A stretch of DNA of 15,305 nucleotides from CBEUVQ01 sp965546615 (GTDB lineage: Bacteria; Bacillota; Desulfotomaculia; Desulfotomaculales; Desulfohalotomaculaceae), in contig CBEUVQ010000045.1 in NCBI GenBank assembly GCA_965546615.1, positions 1 through 15,305 on the forward strand, in the 5' to 3' direction. The notes below the pieces were generated by a model. It did not search any database. It worked only from the letters and a program-made list of their open reading frames with translations, and had not been told where the DNA came from. Positions 1-7,616 of the stretch are shown here, piece after piece. The position numbers and the translations under genes are program-made. Each line of letters begins with the position of its first letter. The stretch's first letter is position 1.

Positions 1-60
1 CACAACAGCGGGGATTAACCCCGCTTCGTTGTATTTTAAATCAGCAATGTTAAACCGCAT
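1..60 (-). CDS. hisI: Phosphoribosyl-AMP cyclohydrolase HisI, N-terminal fragment (cut by window edge)
   Basis: Only the first 20 codons are present; the gene runs off the left edge. The peptide contains the typical HisI opening, with GLIPAVV near residues 14-20, so it should be the enzyme that opens the adenine ring of phosphoribosyl-AMP (third step of histidine synthesis). It may be HisI alone or a HisIE fusion, which this window cannot decide. The ATG at 60-58 follows a strong AGGAGG at 74-69 with 8 bases between, and that site overlaps the hisF stop codon. Its place directly after hisF is the usual end of a Bacillota his operon. The identity rests on a short N-terminus plus context. Confidence 0.85.
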   Translation of the reverse strand, partial: MRFNIADLKYNEAGLIPAVV

Positions 61-68
61 GTTTATTT

Positions 69-74
69 CCTCCT
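69..74 (-). promoter_or_regulatory. Ribosome binding site of hisI
   Basis: AGGAGG, 8 bases upstream of the hisI ATG. It overlaps the hisF TAG stop (75-73), so hisI translation is probably coupled to termination on hisF. Confidence 0.8.
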
Positions 75-831
75 AACGCCTTACCGGTATCCCTTGTTGA
101 TGTAAGTATTCTTTCGCTTCGGCAACGGAATACTCCCGAAAATGGAAAATTGATGCCGCTAAAGCCGCATCTGCTTTACCTTCCCGCAATCCTTCCGCAA
201 GGTGTTCCAATGTTCCCACCCCGCCGGAAGCTATTACCGGTATGTTTACCGCTTCCGCCACCGTTTTGGTCAGTTCAATATCAAATCCTTCTTTGGTGCC
301 GTCACGGTCCATGCTGGTTAAAAGTATTTCGCCGGCACCCAGTTCCGCCACTTTTTTCGCCCATTCCACCGCATCTATACCGGTAGGTTTGCGCCCACCG
401 TGAGTGTAAATTTCCCACCTGCCGGGGGCAACCTTTCGCGCATCAATTGCCACAACAATACATTGGCTGCCGAACCTGCCCGCCCCTTCATAAATAACCT
501 GGGGATTGTTAATCGCTGCGGTATTAACCGCCACTTTATCCGCTCCCGCCTGCAGCATTTTTCTGATGTCCTCCACTGAGCGAATTCCTCCGCCGACAGT
601 GAACGGTATAAATACTTCCTCTGCGGTACGGCGGACAACATCGAGCATTGTCTGCCGTTCATCGCTGGAAGCAGTGATATCTAAAAACACCAGCTCATCG
701 GCACCCTCGCGGTCGTAAAGCGCAGCAAGTTCCACCGGATCGCCGGCATCGCGAAGGTTGACAAAATTAGTTCCTTTTACTACCCGCCCGGCAGTGACGT
801 CAAGGCAGGGAATAATACGCTTTAACAGCAC
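73..831 (-). CDS. hisF: Imidazole glycerol phosphate synthase, cyclase subunit HisF
   Basis: 252 residues, normal length for HisF. It is the (beta/alpha)8-barrel subunit that uses ammonia from HisH to convert PRFAR into imidazole glycerol phosphate and AICAR in the cytosol. The N-terminus RIIPCLDV contains Asp11 and the second catalytic Asp is Asp130 (VVAIDAR), matching the known pair in the family. Phosphate-binding segments TVGGGIRS (78-85) and IASGGVG (about 200-206) are present. The start is GTG at 831, preceded by GGAGG lying in the end of hisA; only 3 bases separate the hisA stop from this GTG. It is paired with hisH two genes upstream, as the heterodimer requires. Nothing unusual is seen. 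Confidence 0.97.
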   Translation of the reverse strand: MLLKRIIPCLDVTAGRVVKGTNFVNLRDAGDPVELAALYDREGADELVFLDITASSDERQTMLDVVRRTAEEVFIPFTVGGGIRSVEDIRKMLQAGADKVAVNTAAINNPQVIYEGAGRFGSQCIVVAIDARKVAPGRWEIYTHGGRKPTGIDAVEWAKKVAELGAGEILLTSMDRDGTKEGFDIELTKTVAEAVNIPVIASGGVGTLEHLAEGLREGKADAALAASIFHFREYSVAEAKEYLHQQGIPVRR

Positions 832-834
832 CCG

Positions 835-1572
835 CTACACCTCCTGTCCGCGAGCCACAGCTAACGCCTGCTGAAAATCTATCGCTCCGTCATAAAGAGC
901 TTTGCCTATTATCGCTCCTTCAACACCATGTTGTTCTAACGCTTTGATGCGGCGCAGGTCATCCAGTGAAGACACTCCGCCGGAGGCAATCACTTTCAGC
1001 CCGACAGCACGGGCTAACTGACCGGTGGCTTCCAAATTGGGACCTTTGAGCGTTCCATCCCGCTTAATATCGGTAAACACCACTCTTTTAACACCAAGCT
1101 TCTTCACTTGTACAGCCAAGTCTTCAGCGGTAATGTCCGCTTCTTCCACCCAACCCCGCACCGCAACTTTGCCGTCGCGGGCATCTATGCCGATCACTAT
1201 TTTTTCCGCCCCAAATTTGGCAGCAGCTTCTTTAATCACTTCCGGCTGATTAATTGCTGCAGTACCCAAAATTACGCGGGCAACACCTAAGTTAAGCAGC
1301 TGCTCAACGGTGTTCACATCCCGAATTCCGCCGCCCAGCTGCACCGGAATATTCACTGCTGCAGCAATTTCTTTAATTGCCGCCAGGTTCTGCGGCGCAC
1401 CGGCAAACGCACCGTCTAAATCCACCACATGCAGGTATTCCGCCCCCAGCTGCTGCCAGCGCCGGGCCGTATCGGCAGGGTTTTCGGAATAAACGGTTTG
1501 TTTATCCAGGCGGCCTTCCACCAAGCGAACACACTTACCTTCCTTCAAATCAATAGCAGGCAGTATTAACAT
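835..1572 (-). CDS. hisA: Phosphoribosylformimino-AICAR-phosphate isomerase HisA
   Basis: 245 residues, full length. It catalyses the Amadori-type isomerisation of ProFAR to PRFAR, the substrate of HisF/HisH. It is a (beta/alpha)8 barrel homologous to HisF. The catalytic aspartates are Asp8 (LPAIDLKEG) and Asp130 (VIGIDARDG). Phosphate sites LGGGIRD (79-85) and IASGGVSS are visible. The ATG at 1572 overlaps the end of hisH by 7 bases, and GGTGG a few bases upstream is a weak ribosome site, so coupling with hisH is likely. HisA and HisF are adjacent, which fits their origin by duplication. Confidence 0.97.
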   Translation of the reverse strand: MLILPAIDLKEGKCVRLVEGRLDKQTVYSENPADTARRWQQLGAEYLHVVDLDGAFAGAPQNLAAIKEIAAAVNIPVQLGGGIRDVNTVEQLLNLGVARVILGTAAINQPEVIKEAAAKFGAEKIVIGIDARDGKVAVRGWVEEADITAEDLAVQVKKLGVKRVVFTDIKRDGTLKGPNLEATGQLARAVGLKVIASGGVSSLDDLRRIKALEQHGVEGAIIGKALYDGAIDFQQALAVARGQEV

Positions 1573-2177
1573 CTTTCCACCAACTTTCCGAAGTTTTGCA
1601 GAATCTTTAAACCGTAACCGCTGCTTTTTTCAGGGTGAAACTGAATGCCGAACACATTACCCCGGCCAACGACAGAAGCAAAGGTTTGGCCGTATTCAGT
1701 GGTGGTGAGAATCAGCTGCCGGTCTGCAGGATCAACATAATAAGAATGTACAAAATAAAAGGCACTGTTTTCCGGCACACCCGCCAAAAGCGGACTGGGT
1801 TGTTTAATCTTAATTTGATTCCAGCCCATATGCGGCACCTTTAACCCACTTTCTTTAAAGCGGCGCACTTTACCGGGAAAAATACCCAAGCCGGGAGTTT
1901 CCCCCCATTCTTCGCTGGATTGAAAAAGCAGCTGCTGCCCCAGGCAGATGCCCAGCAGAGGTTTAGTTAAAGCAATTTCTTTCAGCGGCTGCACAAATCC
2001 CAGCTTTGTAAGGTTATCCATTGCATCTGCAAATGCTCCCACCCCGGGGAGTATCACCCCGCGGCTGTCAGCCAGTTCCTGCGGTTTGGTGACAATCTTC
2101 GCCGGATAGCCTACTTTTTCAAAACCCTTCTGCACACTGCGCAGGTTGCCCATACCATAATCAATAATTGCCAACAT
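1566..2177 (-). CDS. hisH: Imidazole glycerol phosphate synthase, glutamine amidotransferase subunit HisH
   Basis: 203 residues, normal length. It is a class I glutamine amidotransferase that hydrolyses glutamine and channels ammonia to HisF. The catalytic triad is visible: nucleophile Cys78 in GICLGQQ, then His181 and Glu183 in QFHPEKS. The oxyanion region is PGVGAF (44-49). The ATG at 2177 has AGGAG about 9 bases upstream. Its 3' end overlaps hisA. It lies two genes before its partner hisF, the common order H-A-F. Confidence 0.97.
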   Translation of the reverse strand: MLAIIDYGMGNLRSVQKGFEKVGYPAKIVTKPQELADSRGVILPGVGAFADAMDNLTKLGFVQPLKEIALTKPLLGICLGQQLLFQSSEEWGETPGLGIFPGKVRRFKESGLKVPHMGWNQIKIKQPSPLLAGVPENSAFYFVHSYYVDPADRQLILTTTEYGQTFASVVGRGNVFGIQFHPEKSSGYGLKILQNFGKLVERC

Positions 2178-2201
2178 CGCTAACTTCTCCTATCCTCAAT
2201 G

Positions 2202-2786
2202 TTAAAGTACACCTTTGGTAGACGGCACGCCGTTTGTTTTTTCATCAAGAGCTGCCGCTTGACGCACTGCTCGTCCCAACGCTTTAAAGACTGCTTCAAT
2301 GATGTGGTGAGTATTTTTACCGCTGATTACCCGCACGTGCAGCGTAAATTCACCGTTTACCGCCAGCGCGCGCAAAAATTCTTCTACCAGCTCGGTATCA
2401 AATTCCCCCACCTTTGGAGCGGGCAGCACAGCATCAAACACTAAATAACCGCGGCCGCTGAAATCAACCACCGCTAAAGCAAGTGCTTCATCCATCGGCA
2501 CGTAGGCATGTCCGTAACGGGTAATCCCCTTTTTATCCCCCAGTGCTTCTTTAACTGCTCTGCCTAAGCAAATGCCGACATCTTCAACGGTATGGTGGGC
2601 GTCAACACAAAGATCACCCTGCGCGTACAGTTCTAAATCCAGCCCACCATGCTTAGTAAACAGCGTAAGCATATGATCAAAGAAACCTATCTCGGTACAA
2701 ATTTTACTGCTGCCGCTGCCGTCAATATTTATGCTTAAAGAGATGTTGGTTTCATTTGTTTGGCGCGCAACTTTCGCCTGCCGCAT
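2202..2786 (-). CDS. hisB: Imidazoleglycerol-phosphate dehydratase HisB (monofunctional)
   Basis: 194 residues, the length of the dehydratase domain alone; there is no N-terminal histidinol-phosphatase domain as in enterobacterial HisB. It dehydrates imidazole glycerol phosphate to imidazole acetol phosphate, using a manganese centre. Metal-binding motifs are visible: FFDHML (His38), HHTVED (His64, His65, Glu68) and HHIIEAVFKA (His160, His161, Glu164). The ATG at 2786 directly follows the hisC TAA with no spacer, and GAGGTGA within the end of hisC is its ribosome site. Because no phosphatase is fused or present in the window, histidinol-phosphate phosphatase must be encoded elsewhere. Confidence 0.97.
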   Translation of the reverse strand: MRQAKVARQTNETNISLSINIDGSGSSKICTEIGFFDHMLTLFTKHGGLDLELYAQGDLCVDAHHTVEDVGICLGRAVKEALGDKKGITRYGHAYVPMDEALALAVVDFSGRGYLVFDAVLPAPKVGEFDTELVEEFLRALAVNGEFTLHVRVISGKNTHHIIEAVFKALGRAVRQAAALDEKTNGVPSTKGVL

Positions 2787-3869
2787 TTATTTCACCTCAT
2801 TTGCAAAAATGGTTTCCATCGCCTTCAGCAGCGCTTCATTTTGTGCTGTTGTGCCGATTGATATCCTTAAACAGCCCGGCATACTTTCACCCATATTGCG
2901 GACTAAAATTCCTTGATCCGTCAACCGGCGGTGTATCAAACCGTTATCCCGCTCGGTGCGCAGCAGTAAAAAATTCGCTTCCGACGGATAAACAGTCACG
3001 CCGGGCAGATCAGCCAACGCCTTCTTTACCTCTTCACGATCAGCCTTAATTTGCAGCCATTGTTTGGCAAATTCCGCTTGATATTTTAAGACGATGCGCG
3101 CTGCTGATTGCGAAAAACTGTTTAGATTGTATGGCTGTTTAACACGCAGCAGCACGTTCACTGTTTCCGGAGAAGCCAGTAAATATCCCACCCGCAAGCC
3201 CGCTAAACCAAAGGCTTTGGAAAATGTGCGCAGAATTACTAAATTGGGATATTTTTTTAAAAGCGGCACACAATCTTCCCCGCCAAACTCTAAATAAGCC
3301 TGATCAACCACCACTATCGCGTTGGTATTTGCCAGTATTTCCTCAATTGCACTTAACGGCGTGGCATTACCGGTAGGGTTGTTCGGACTGCACAAAAACA
3401 TCAGCTTCGCCTTTGTCGCTCGGGCGGCCATAATCATCACCGCCGGGTTAATGCCGAAATCTTCGTTTCGGGGTACCTTTACCGCTTCCGCCCCGGCAAT
3501 TTGACTGTGAATGCGGTACATCGAAAAAGTAGGCTCAGCAATCACTACTTTGCTGCCGCTGCCAAAGGCCAAGGCTAAATTTAAAATCAATTCATCCGAG
3601 CCGTTGCCCATCAACACCTGTTCACGTTTCACACCGGCATATTGGGCAGCAGCAGTACTCAACTCCTCTGCCGCCGGGTCCGGGTAAACAGGAAAATCAA
3701 CTTGCGACAGCGCCCGAGAGATTTCTGCCAGCACCTGAGGAGGAAAGGGGTAGGGATTTTCGTTGGCATCTAATTTAATCGTTCCCGGACAATGGTGTGG
3801 TTGATAAGGTTTTAAATCGCGCAAATCTTCCCGCAGCAGCATCAGCGGGTCAAAAGCGGCGTTTAACAT
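2787..3869 (-). CDS. hisC: Histidinol-phosphate aminotransferase HisC
   Basis: 360 residues, normal for this PLP-dependent fold type I aminotransferase. It converts imidazole acetol phosphate and glutamate to histidinol phosphate. The PLP lysine is Lys218 in RTFSKAFGLAGLRVGY; other family marks are DANENPYPFP (34-43), SPNNPTG (161-167), and the Asp189/Tyr192 pair that contacts the cofactor. The ATG at 3869 lies one base after the hisD stop, with GGGGAGG in the hisD tail. In some species the same enzyme also serves tyrosine/phenylalanine synthesis; the operon position argues for histidine as the main role. Confidence 0.96.
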   Translation of the reverse strand: MLNAAFDPLMLLREDLRDLKPYQPHHCPGTIKLDANENPYPFPPQVLAEISRALSQVDFPVYPDPAAEELSTAAAQYAGVKREQVLMGNGSDELILNLALAFGSGSKVVIAEPTFSMYRIHSQIAGAEAVKVPRNEDFGINPAVMIMAARATKAKLMFLCSPNNPTGNATPLSAIEEILANTNAIVVVDQAYLEFGGEDCVPLLKKYPNLVILRTFSKAFGLAGLRVGYLLASPETVNVLLRVKQPYNLNSFSQSAARIVLKYQAEFAKQWLQIKADREEVKKALADLPGVTVYPSEANFLLLRTERDNGLIHRRLTDQGILVRNMGESMPGCLRISIGTTAQNEALLKAMETIFANEVK

Positions 3870-3870
3870 T

Positions 3871-5181
3871 TTAGTTACCCTCCCCGTTTTCTCCTTTTAA
3901 TGTATCTAAGCGCAGCCGCACCGCGTTGGCATGTGCATCCAGCCCTTCTACTTCGGCTAAACGAATAACGTGTTCACCTAAACGCTTCAGCGTGTTTTTA
4001 GAAAAAGAAATCACCGTAGATTTTTTAATAAAAGTATCTAAATTTAAGCCGGAATAAAATCTCGCAGTGCCGCCGGTAGGTAATACGTGATTGGGGCCGG
4101 CCAAGTAATCACCCACCGGTTCAGGAGCATAATGCCCCAAGAATATAGAACCGGCATTCTGCACTTTACCCACCCAACTGAAAGGATCTTCAACCAACAG
4201 TTCCAAGTGCTCGGGCGCAAAGCGATTGGCAATGGCAAAAGCTTCTTCCAAGTCTTGGGTAATCACAATCGTGCCGTAATCACCCAGTGAACGCTTAACC
4301 ACATTTTGTCGGGCCAGCTTGGTAATCTGCTGAGATAATTCTTCCTGCACCTGCTGGGCCAATTGTTCATCCGGAGTAAGCAGCACCGCCGCAGCCAGCG
4401 GATCGTGCTCCGCCTGTGACAGCATGTCGGCAGCTGTATAAGCAGGATTGGCACTGCTGTCGGCTATTACCAGCACTTCGCTGGGCCCGGCCAACATGTC
4501 AATATCCACGCTGCCGTAAACCTGCTGCTTGGCCAAAGTGACGTAAATGTTACCCGGCCCGGTTATTTTATCTACCGGACGAACAGTCTGTGTACCGTAG
4601 GCTAACGCCGCAATTGCCTGCGCCCCGCCGATGCGGTATATTTCCGTTACCCCAGCTTCCTTCGCCGCTACCAGCGTATAAGGGTTTACACTGCCGTCTT
4701 TTCCCGGCGGGGTAACCATCACCACCTCTTTTACGCCCGCTACTTTAGCCGGCACAACGTTCATCAACACCGAAGAAGGATATGAAGCGGTGCCGCCCGG
4801 TACATAAGAACCAACTCGGTAAAGCGGGCGCACCATCTGCCCCATCACGTTCCCTTCGGCATCCGGTTCAAACCACGAATCTGCCCGTTGACGTTGGTGA
4901 AAAGCTTCAATGCGATCGCGGGCCAGGCGCAGCGATTCCAGTACTTGCGGATCAACCAAATTATAGGCGCTGTTGATTTCTTCCTCAGAAACTACCAGTT
5001 GATTTTGGTTTAATTCCACCTTATCAAACTGCTTGGTAAAACGCAGCAGCGCACTGTCACCCTCTTTGCGCACTGTCTCAATAATTTTAGCAACACTCTC
5101 CGCCACTTCCCGTTTTCCTGTTTCCCGACGGTACAACAGACCGGTTAACGCCAAATCATCAGATTTGATAATCTTAATCAT
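3871..5181 (-). CDS. hisD: Histidinol dehydrogenase HisD
   Basis: 436 residues from the preferred ATG at 5181. It carries out the last two steps of the pathway, oxidising histidinol to histidinal and then histidine with NAD+. Zinc ligands by family alignment are Gln256 and His259 (LSQAEHDP), Asp358 (VGDYLAGP) and His417 (LDAHANA). The general bases Glu324 and His325 are in FAPEHLE. An upstream in-frame TTG at 5199 could add 6 residues, but the ATG has a GGGGG ribosome site 8 bases away and the peptide from there begins like other HisD proteins. With this start the gene overlaps hisG by 8 bases. Confidence 0.97.
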   Translation of the reverse strand: MIKIIKSDDLALTGLLYRRETGKREVAESVAKIIETVRKEGDSALLRFTKQFDKVELNQNQLVVSEEEINSAYNLVDPQVLESLRLARDRIEAFHQRQRADSWFEPDAEGNVMGQMVRPLYRVGSYVPGGTASYPSSVLMNVVPAKVAGVKEVVMVTPPGKDGSVNPYTLVAAKEAGVTEIYRIGGAQAIAALAYGTQTVRPVDKITGPGNIYVTLAKQQVYGSVDIDMLAGPSEVLVIADSSANPAYTAADMLSQAEHDPLAAAVLLTPDEQLAQQVQEELSQQITKLARQNVVKRSLGDYGTIVITQDLEEAFAIANRFAPEHLELLVEDPFSWVGKVQNAGSIFLGHYAPEPVGDYLAGPNHVLPTGGTARFYSGLNLDTFIKKSTVISFSKNTLKRLGEHVIRLAEVEGLDAHANAVRLRLDTLKGENGEGN

Positions 5182-5839
5182 CAAAAATACCCCCGTCAAT
5201 CATTTTTCTAAAGCTTTCCACTAAAGCATTCACCCGCTCCGCTTTATATTGGTGACTTACGCGGTTGGCAATTAACCTGGCGGTTGAGCGCATCACTTCG
5301 GCAGCAACCACTAAGTTGTTTTCCCGCAGCGTGCGTCCGGTGGAAACGATATCGACAATCATTTCGGCCAGACCCACAATCGGGGCCAGTTCGATATTGC
5401 CGTGAAGTTTAATAATTTCCATCTGCAGTCCTTGGCTGCGAAAGTACTTTTCCGCTACCCGCGGAAATTTGGTCGCCACCCGGGAATGCCCCCGCTGTTC
5501 CAATTTTTGATCTTTCAGATGTTCCGGCACTGCCACTACAAAGCGGCATCCGCCGTATTTTAAATCCAACAGCTCATAAACGTCTTTTTGCTGCTCTACA
5601 ATAGTATCTTTCCCCACCAAGCCAAAATCGGCCGCCCCGTACTCAACATAAGTAGGGATATCCGTCGGTCGGCAAATGATATAACGTACTGCTTGTTCCG
5701 GCACATCGAAAACCAGCTGGCGGGAATCACTGTTTAGTTCATCGCAGTTTAACCCCACTGCTTCCAGCAATTTTACTGTTGGTTTGAACAATGTCCCTTT
5801 TGGTATGGCAAAAGTAATAATATCCGCTGCGGCAACCAC
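5174..5839 (-). CDS. hisG: ATP phosphoribosyltransferase catalytic subunit, short form HisG(S)
   Basis: 221 residues, the length of the short HisG form. It catalyses the first and committed step, joining ATP and PRPP. The two substrate domains are present: the N-terminal IPKGTL (13-18) and the PRPP-binding loop DIVSTGRTLRENN near residues 164-176. The C-terminal ACT-like regulatory domain of long-form HisG is absent, so activity and histidine feedback should depend on HisZ, encoded just upstream. The start is GTG at 5839 with GGAGG at 5851-5847, 7 bases away. It is separated from hisZ by 105 bases with a hairpin, the only sizeable gap in this operon. Confidence 0.96.
   Translation of the reverse strand: MVAAADIITFAIPKGTLFKPTVKLLEAVGLNCDELNSDSRQLVFDVPEQAVRYIICRPTDIPTYVEYGAADFGLVGKDTIVEQQKDVYELLDLKYGGCRFVVAVPEHLKDQKLEQRGHSRVATKFPRVAEKYFRSQGLQMEIIKLHGNIELAPIVGLAEMIVDIVSTGRTLRENNLVVAAEVMRSTARLIANRVSHQYKAERVNALVESFRKMIDGGIFDD
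5190..5194 (-). promoter_or_regulatory. Ribosome binding site deciding the hisD start
   Basis: GGGGG lies 8 bases before the ATG at 5181 and downstream of the alternative TTG at 5199, so it supports the shorter protein. Confidence 0.65.
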
Positions 5840-5846
5840 TGCCCCG

Positions 5847-5851
5847 CCTCC
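5847..5851 (-). promoter_or_regulatory. Ribosome binding site deciding the hisG GTG start
   Basis: GGAGG, 7 bases before the GTG at 5839. It supports this non-ATG start. Confidence 0.75.
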
Positions 5852-5881
5852 TTTAGTTAGTTAAAATAATGATATGCTAAA

Positions 5882-5911
5882 AGAATAAACCCCCGAAGCA
5901 GGGGGTGTCAA
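5882..5911 (-). terminator. GC-rich hairpin with U-rich tail between hisZ and hisG (attenuator or internal promoter element)
   Basis: Read on the minus strand, CCCCC (5905-5901), a 6-base loop TGCTTC, then GGGGG (5894-5890) form a perfect stem, extended by an A-T pair and followed directly by TTTATTCTTTT. This has the form of an intrinsic terminator inside the operon and could lower expression of hisG and later genes. The same bases can be read otherwise: a perfect TTGACA (5911-5906) lies against the stem and TATTCT (5887-5882) is 18 bases downstream, so the palindrome could be the spacer of an internal promoter. The sequence alone does not separate the two readings. Confidence 0.5.
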
Positions 5912-5944
5912 GATAGTTTTTGCCGATTAAACAAATTTTACTAC

Positions 5945-7120
5945 TTATTTTATATATATTACTTTACCAATCCCATTTATGCGGGCATATTCCTCCGCTT
6001 GATCTTCCGTTTTCGCCTCAACATCAAGCTGCACTTTAAAACCTTCGGCCCGCAGCTGTCCGCTTTTCCGCACCGCAAGCGGCAGCTGACCTTCCGCCCA
6101 CGCTACCAGCACGTCTGCCGCTGAATCTTCTGCCGGCCCCTGCTGTTTTTCTTTTGCCGCCAGCAGCCGGTCGATACTGAGCGCAAAACCGGTAGCCGGC
6201 AAGTCATACCCGAAATGGCTCAGCAGGCGATCGTAACGGCCTCCGCCGCACACCGGAAAGCCTAAACCGGGCGTGTAGCCCTCAAAAACCAACCCGGTAT
6301 AGTAATCCAAACCTAACAGTAAGCCTAAATCAATGGTGATTTGTTTTTCTACATCGTAACTTTCCAATGTGCTGTATACTTGGGCTAAATTATCCAGCGC
6401 ATGCTGAGCTTTGTTACCGTCCAACAGCGCCGCTGCCTGAGACAGTACTTCCGGCCCGCCGCGCAGTGAAACCATCTGGGTAATTTTACTTTGCACCTCG
6501 GCAGGGATTTCACGTGCAGCCATAAGCTCGCTTAGAAGCACAAAGTCTTTATTGCCTATCGCTGCTTTAATCGCCTGTATATGCTCATTAGGCAGTTTAA
6601 GTTCGGCCATCAAACTGTGAAAAATGCCAACATGCCCGATGCTCACCCGAAAATCCTGCAGGTCAAACGATTTCAAGGCGTTAACGGCCAGCGCAACCGC
6701 TTCTGCGTCAGCTGCCGGACCACCTGCCCCCAGCAGTTCCACACCGGCCTGATAGATTTCCCGCATACGTCCGACAAAGTTTTCTTCATAATTATAAGCA
6801 TGCGCCAAATAATATAAGCGCAGCGGCAGTTGAGCATCGCGCATCCTGGTGGCTACCAGTCTGGCAATCGGACGGGTGATATCCGGCCGCAGTGCCAAAA
6901 TGTGTCCTTTGCGGTCTAAAAATTTATATAACTTATCGTCGTCATCATCTAATGAACTTAAATTTTCAAAGTACTCAAATGCAGGTGTAAGTACTTCCCG
7001 GTACCCCCATTTTTCCGCCAGTTCTAAAAACGATTGTTCCAACTGTCGTTTGCGTCTCGCTTCAGCAGGTAAAAGATCCCTCATTCCATCCGGCAATCGA
7101 CCAAATCTCGGTGATGTCAT
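5945..7120 (-). CDS. hisZ: ATP phosphoribosyltransferase regulatory subunit HisZ
   Basis: 391 residues. HisZ is a catalytically dead paralogue of histidyl-tRNA synthetase that assembles with short HisG and confers activity and histidine inhibition. The class II synthetase core is visible: PDGMRDLLP (10-18), motif 2 around RPDITRPIARLVATRM, the histidine-binding LGLDYYTGLVFEGY, and motif 3 in CGGGRYDRLL. The arginine that precedes GLDYY in true HisRS is leucine here, which favours HisZ. A shortened C-terminal domain follows. The ATG at 7120 shares one base with the yerC stop (TAATG), so translation is likely coupled. A short-form hisG as the next gene settles the assignment. Confidence 0.94.
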   Translation of the reverse strand: MTSPRFGRLPDGMRDLLPAEARRKRQLEQSFLELAEKWGYREVLTPAFEYFENLSSLDDDDDKLYKFLDRKGHILALRPDITRPIARLVATRMRDAQLPLRLYYLAHAYNYEENFVGRMREIYQAGVELLGAGGPAADAEAVALAVNALKSFDLQDFRVSIGHVGIFHSLMAELKLPNEHIQAIKAAIGNKDFVLLSELMAAREIPAEVQSKITQMVSLRGGPEVLSQAAALLDGNKAQHALDNLAQVYSTLESYDVEKQITIDLGLLLGLDYYTGLVFEGYTPGLGFPVCGGGRYDRLLSHFGYDLPATGFALSIDRLLAAKEKQQGPAEDSAADVLVAWAEGQLPLAVRKSGQLRAEGFKVQLDVEAKTEDQAEEYARINGIGKVIYIK

Positions 7121-7458
7121 TATCCTCTCTCCTGTTCATCTAACGGTTTTTCAGATCCGGTTTGTTTTTCCTTTAATTTATTCAGCACCAATTTGTAGCC
7201 GTCGGCACCATAGTTTAAGCAGCGCTTCACCCGGCTGATGGTAGCGGTGCTGGCCCCGGTCTTCGCGGCAATATCGCCGTAAGTGCGGTTGGCCTGCAGC
7301 ATTTTAGCCACTTCCAAACGCTGGCTTAACGCCCGCAGTTCAGCAACGGTGCAGATATCTTCAAAGAAGCGGTAGCAATCATCTATCGTTTCCAGGGTAA
7401 GAATGGCTTCAAATAAGCGGTCATTTAACGGATCCTTCAATTTACCCTTGTAATCCAT
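7120..7458 (-). CDS. yerC: YerC/YecD-type TrpR-family DNA-binding protein, probable histidine regulator HisR
   Basis: 112 residues from the ATG at 7458. The middle of the protein (about 30-82) is a TrpR-like helical domain: TVAELRALSQRLEVAKML precedes a helix-turn-helix TYGDIAAKTGASTATISRVK (59-78). A charged tail of about 15 residues follows. TrpR-family proteins of this YerC type have been proposed as histidine-pathway repressors (HisR) in Bacillota; its position as first gene of the his operon fits that. An in-frame ATG at 7482 would add MHEREGEL, but GGGAGG lies just before the second ATG. A palindrome overlapping the promoter just upstream suggests autoregulation. The family call is firm; the histidine ligand is inferred. 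Confidence 0.88.
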   Translation of the reverse strand: MDYKGKLKDPLNDRLFEAILTLETIDDCYRFFEDICTVAELRALSQRLEVAKMLQANRTYGDIAAKTGASTATISRVKRCLNYGADGYKLVLNKLKEKQTGSEKPLDEQERG

Positions 7459-7466
7459 CAGTTCTC

Positions 7467-7472
7467 CCTCCC
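7467..7472 (-). promoter_or_regulatory. Ribosome binding site deciding the yerC start
   Basis: GGGAGG, 8 bases before the ATG at 7458. It lies inside the 8-codon extension that the upstream ATG would give, which argues for the shorter protein. Confidence 0.75.
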
Positions 7473-7483
7473 GTTCATGCATT

Positions 7484-7510
7484 ATTATATCCGCATTTCG
7501 ACATTGGCAA
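7484..7510 (-). promoter_or_regulatory. Probable promoter of the histidine operon
   Basis: On the minus strand TATAAT (7489-7484) is a perfect -10 element. TTGCCA (7510-7505) matches the -35 consensus at five of six positions, with a somewhat short 15-base spacer. Transcription would start near 7477, leaving a leader of about 20 bases before the yerC ATG. That leaves little room for leader-peptide or T-box attenuation, so control is more likely by a DNA-binding repressor. Confidence 0.7.
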
Positions 7511-7518
7511 ATCGAAAT
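7495..7518. promoter_or_regulatory. Palindromic operator candidate at the his promoter
   Basis: A perfect 7-bp inverted repeat, ATTTCGA, 10 bases, TCGAAAT, spans the -35 region of the his promoter. It lies in the yerC-sodC divergent region, 37 bases upstream of the yerC ATG. Size and symmetry suit a dimeric helix-turn-helix repressor, and YerC/HisR is the natural candidate. Binding here would block RNA polymerase. No experimental motif was available to compare. Confidence 0.6.
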
Positions 7519-7616
7519 CCTTTAATACGTTAAAAAAAGAAAGTCAAATCGTCAGCACTTTTTGGCTGCTCTCTCTATATATTTAAGAAAGAATTTTTTG
7601 TATAGGGGGATTAACT

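Noticed and set aside
5945..7120. Histidyl-tRNA synthetase instead of HisZ
   Set aside because: The arginine before GLDYY is replaced, the C-terminal domain is shortened, and a short-form hisG follows; all favour HisZ.
7459..7482. An 8-residue N-terminal extension of YerC from the ATG at 7482
   Set aside because: The ribosome site GGGAGG lies within it, and the predicted transcription start near 7477 is downstream of that ATG.
7540..7616. A promoter for sodC
   Set aside because: TTGGCT (7562-7567) and TATATT (7578-7583) are only 10 bases apart, and no properly spaced pair was found. A promoter must exist but I cannot place it.
7459..7616. A T-box or riboswitch ahead of the histidine operon
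   Set aside because: The predicted leader is about 20 bases and contains none of the conserved T-box elements.
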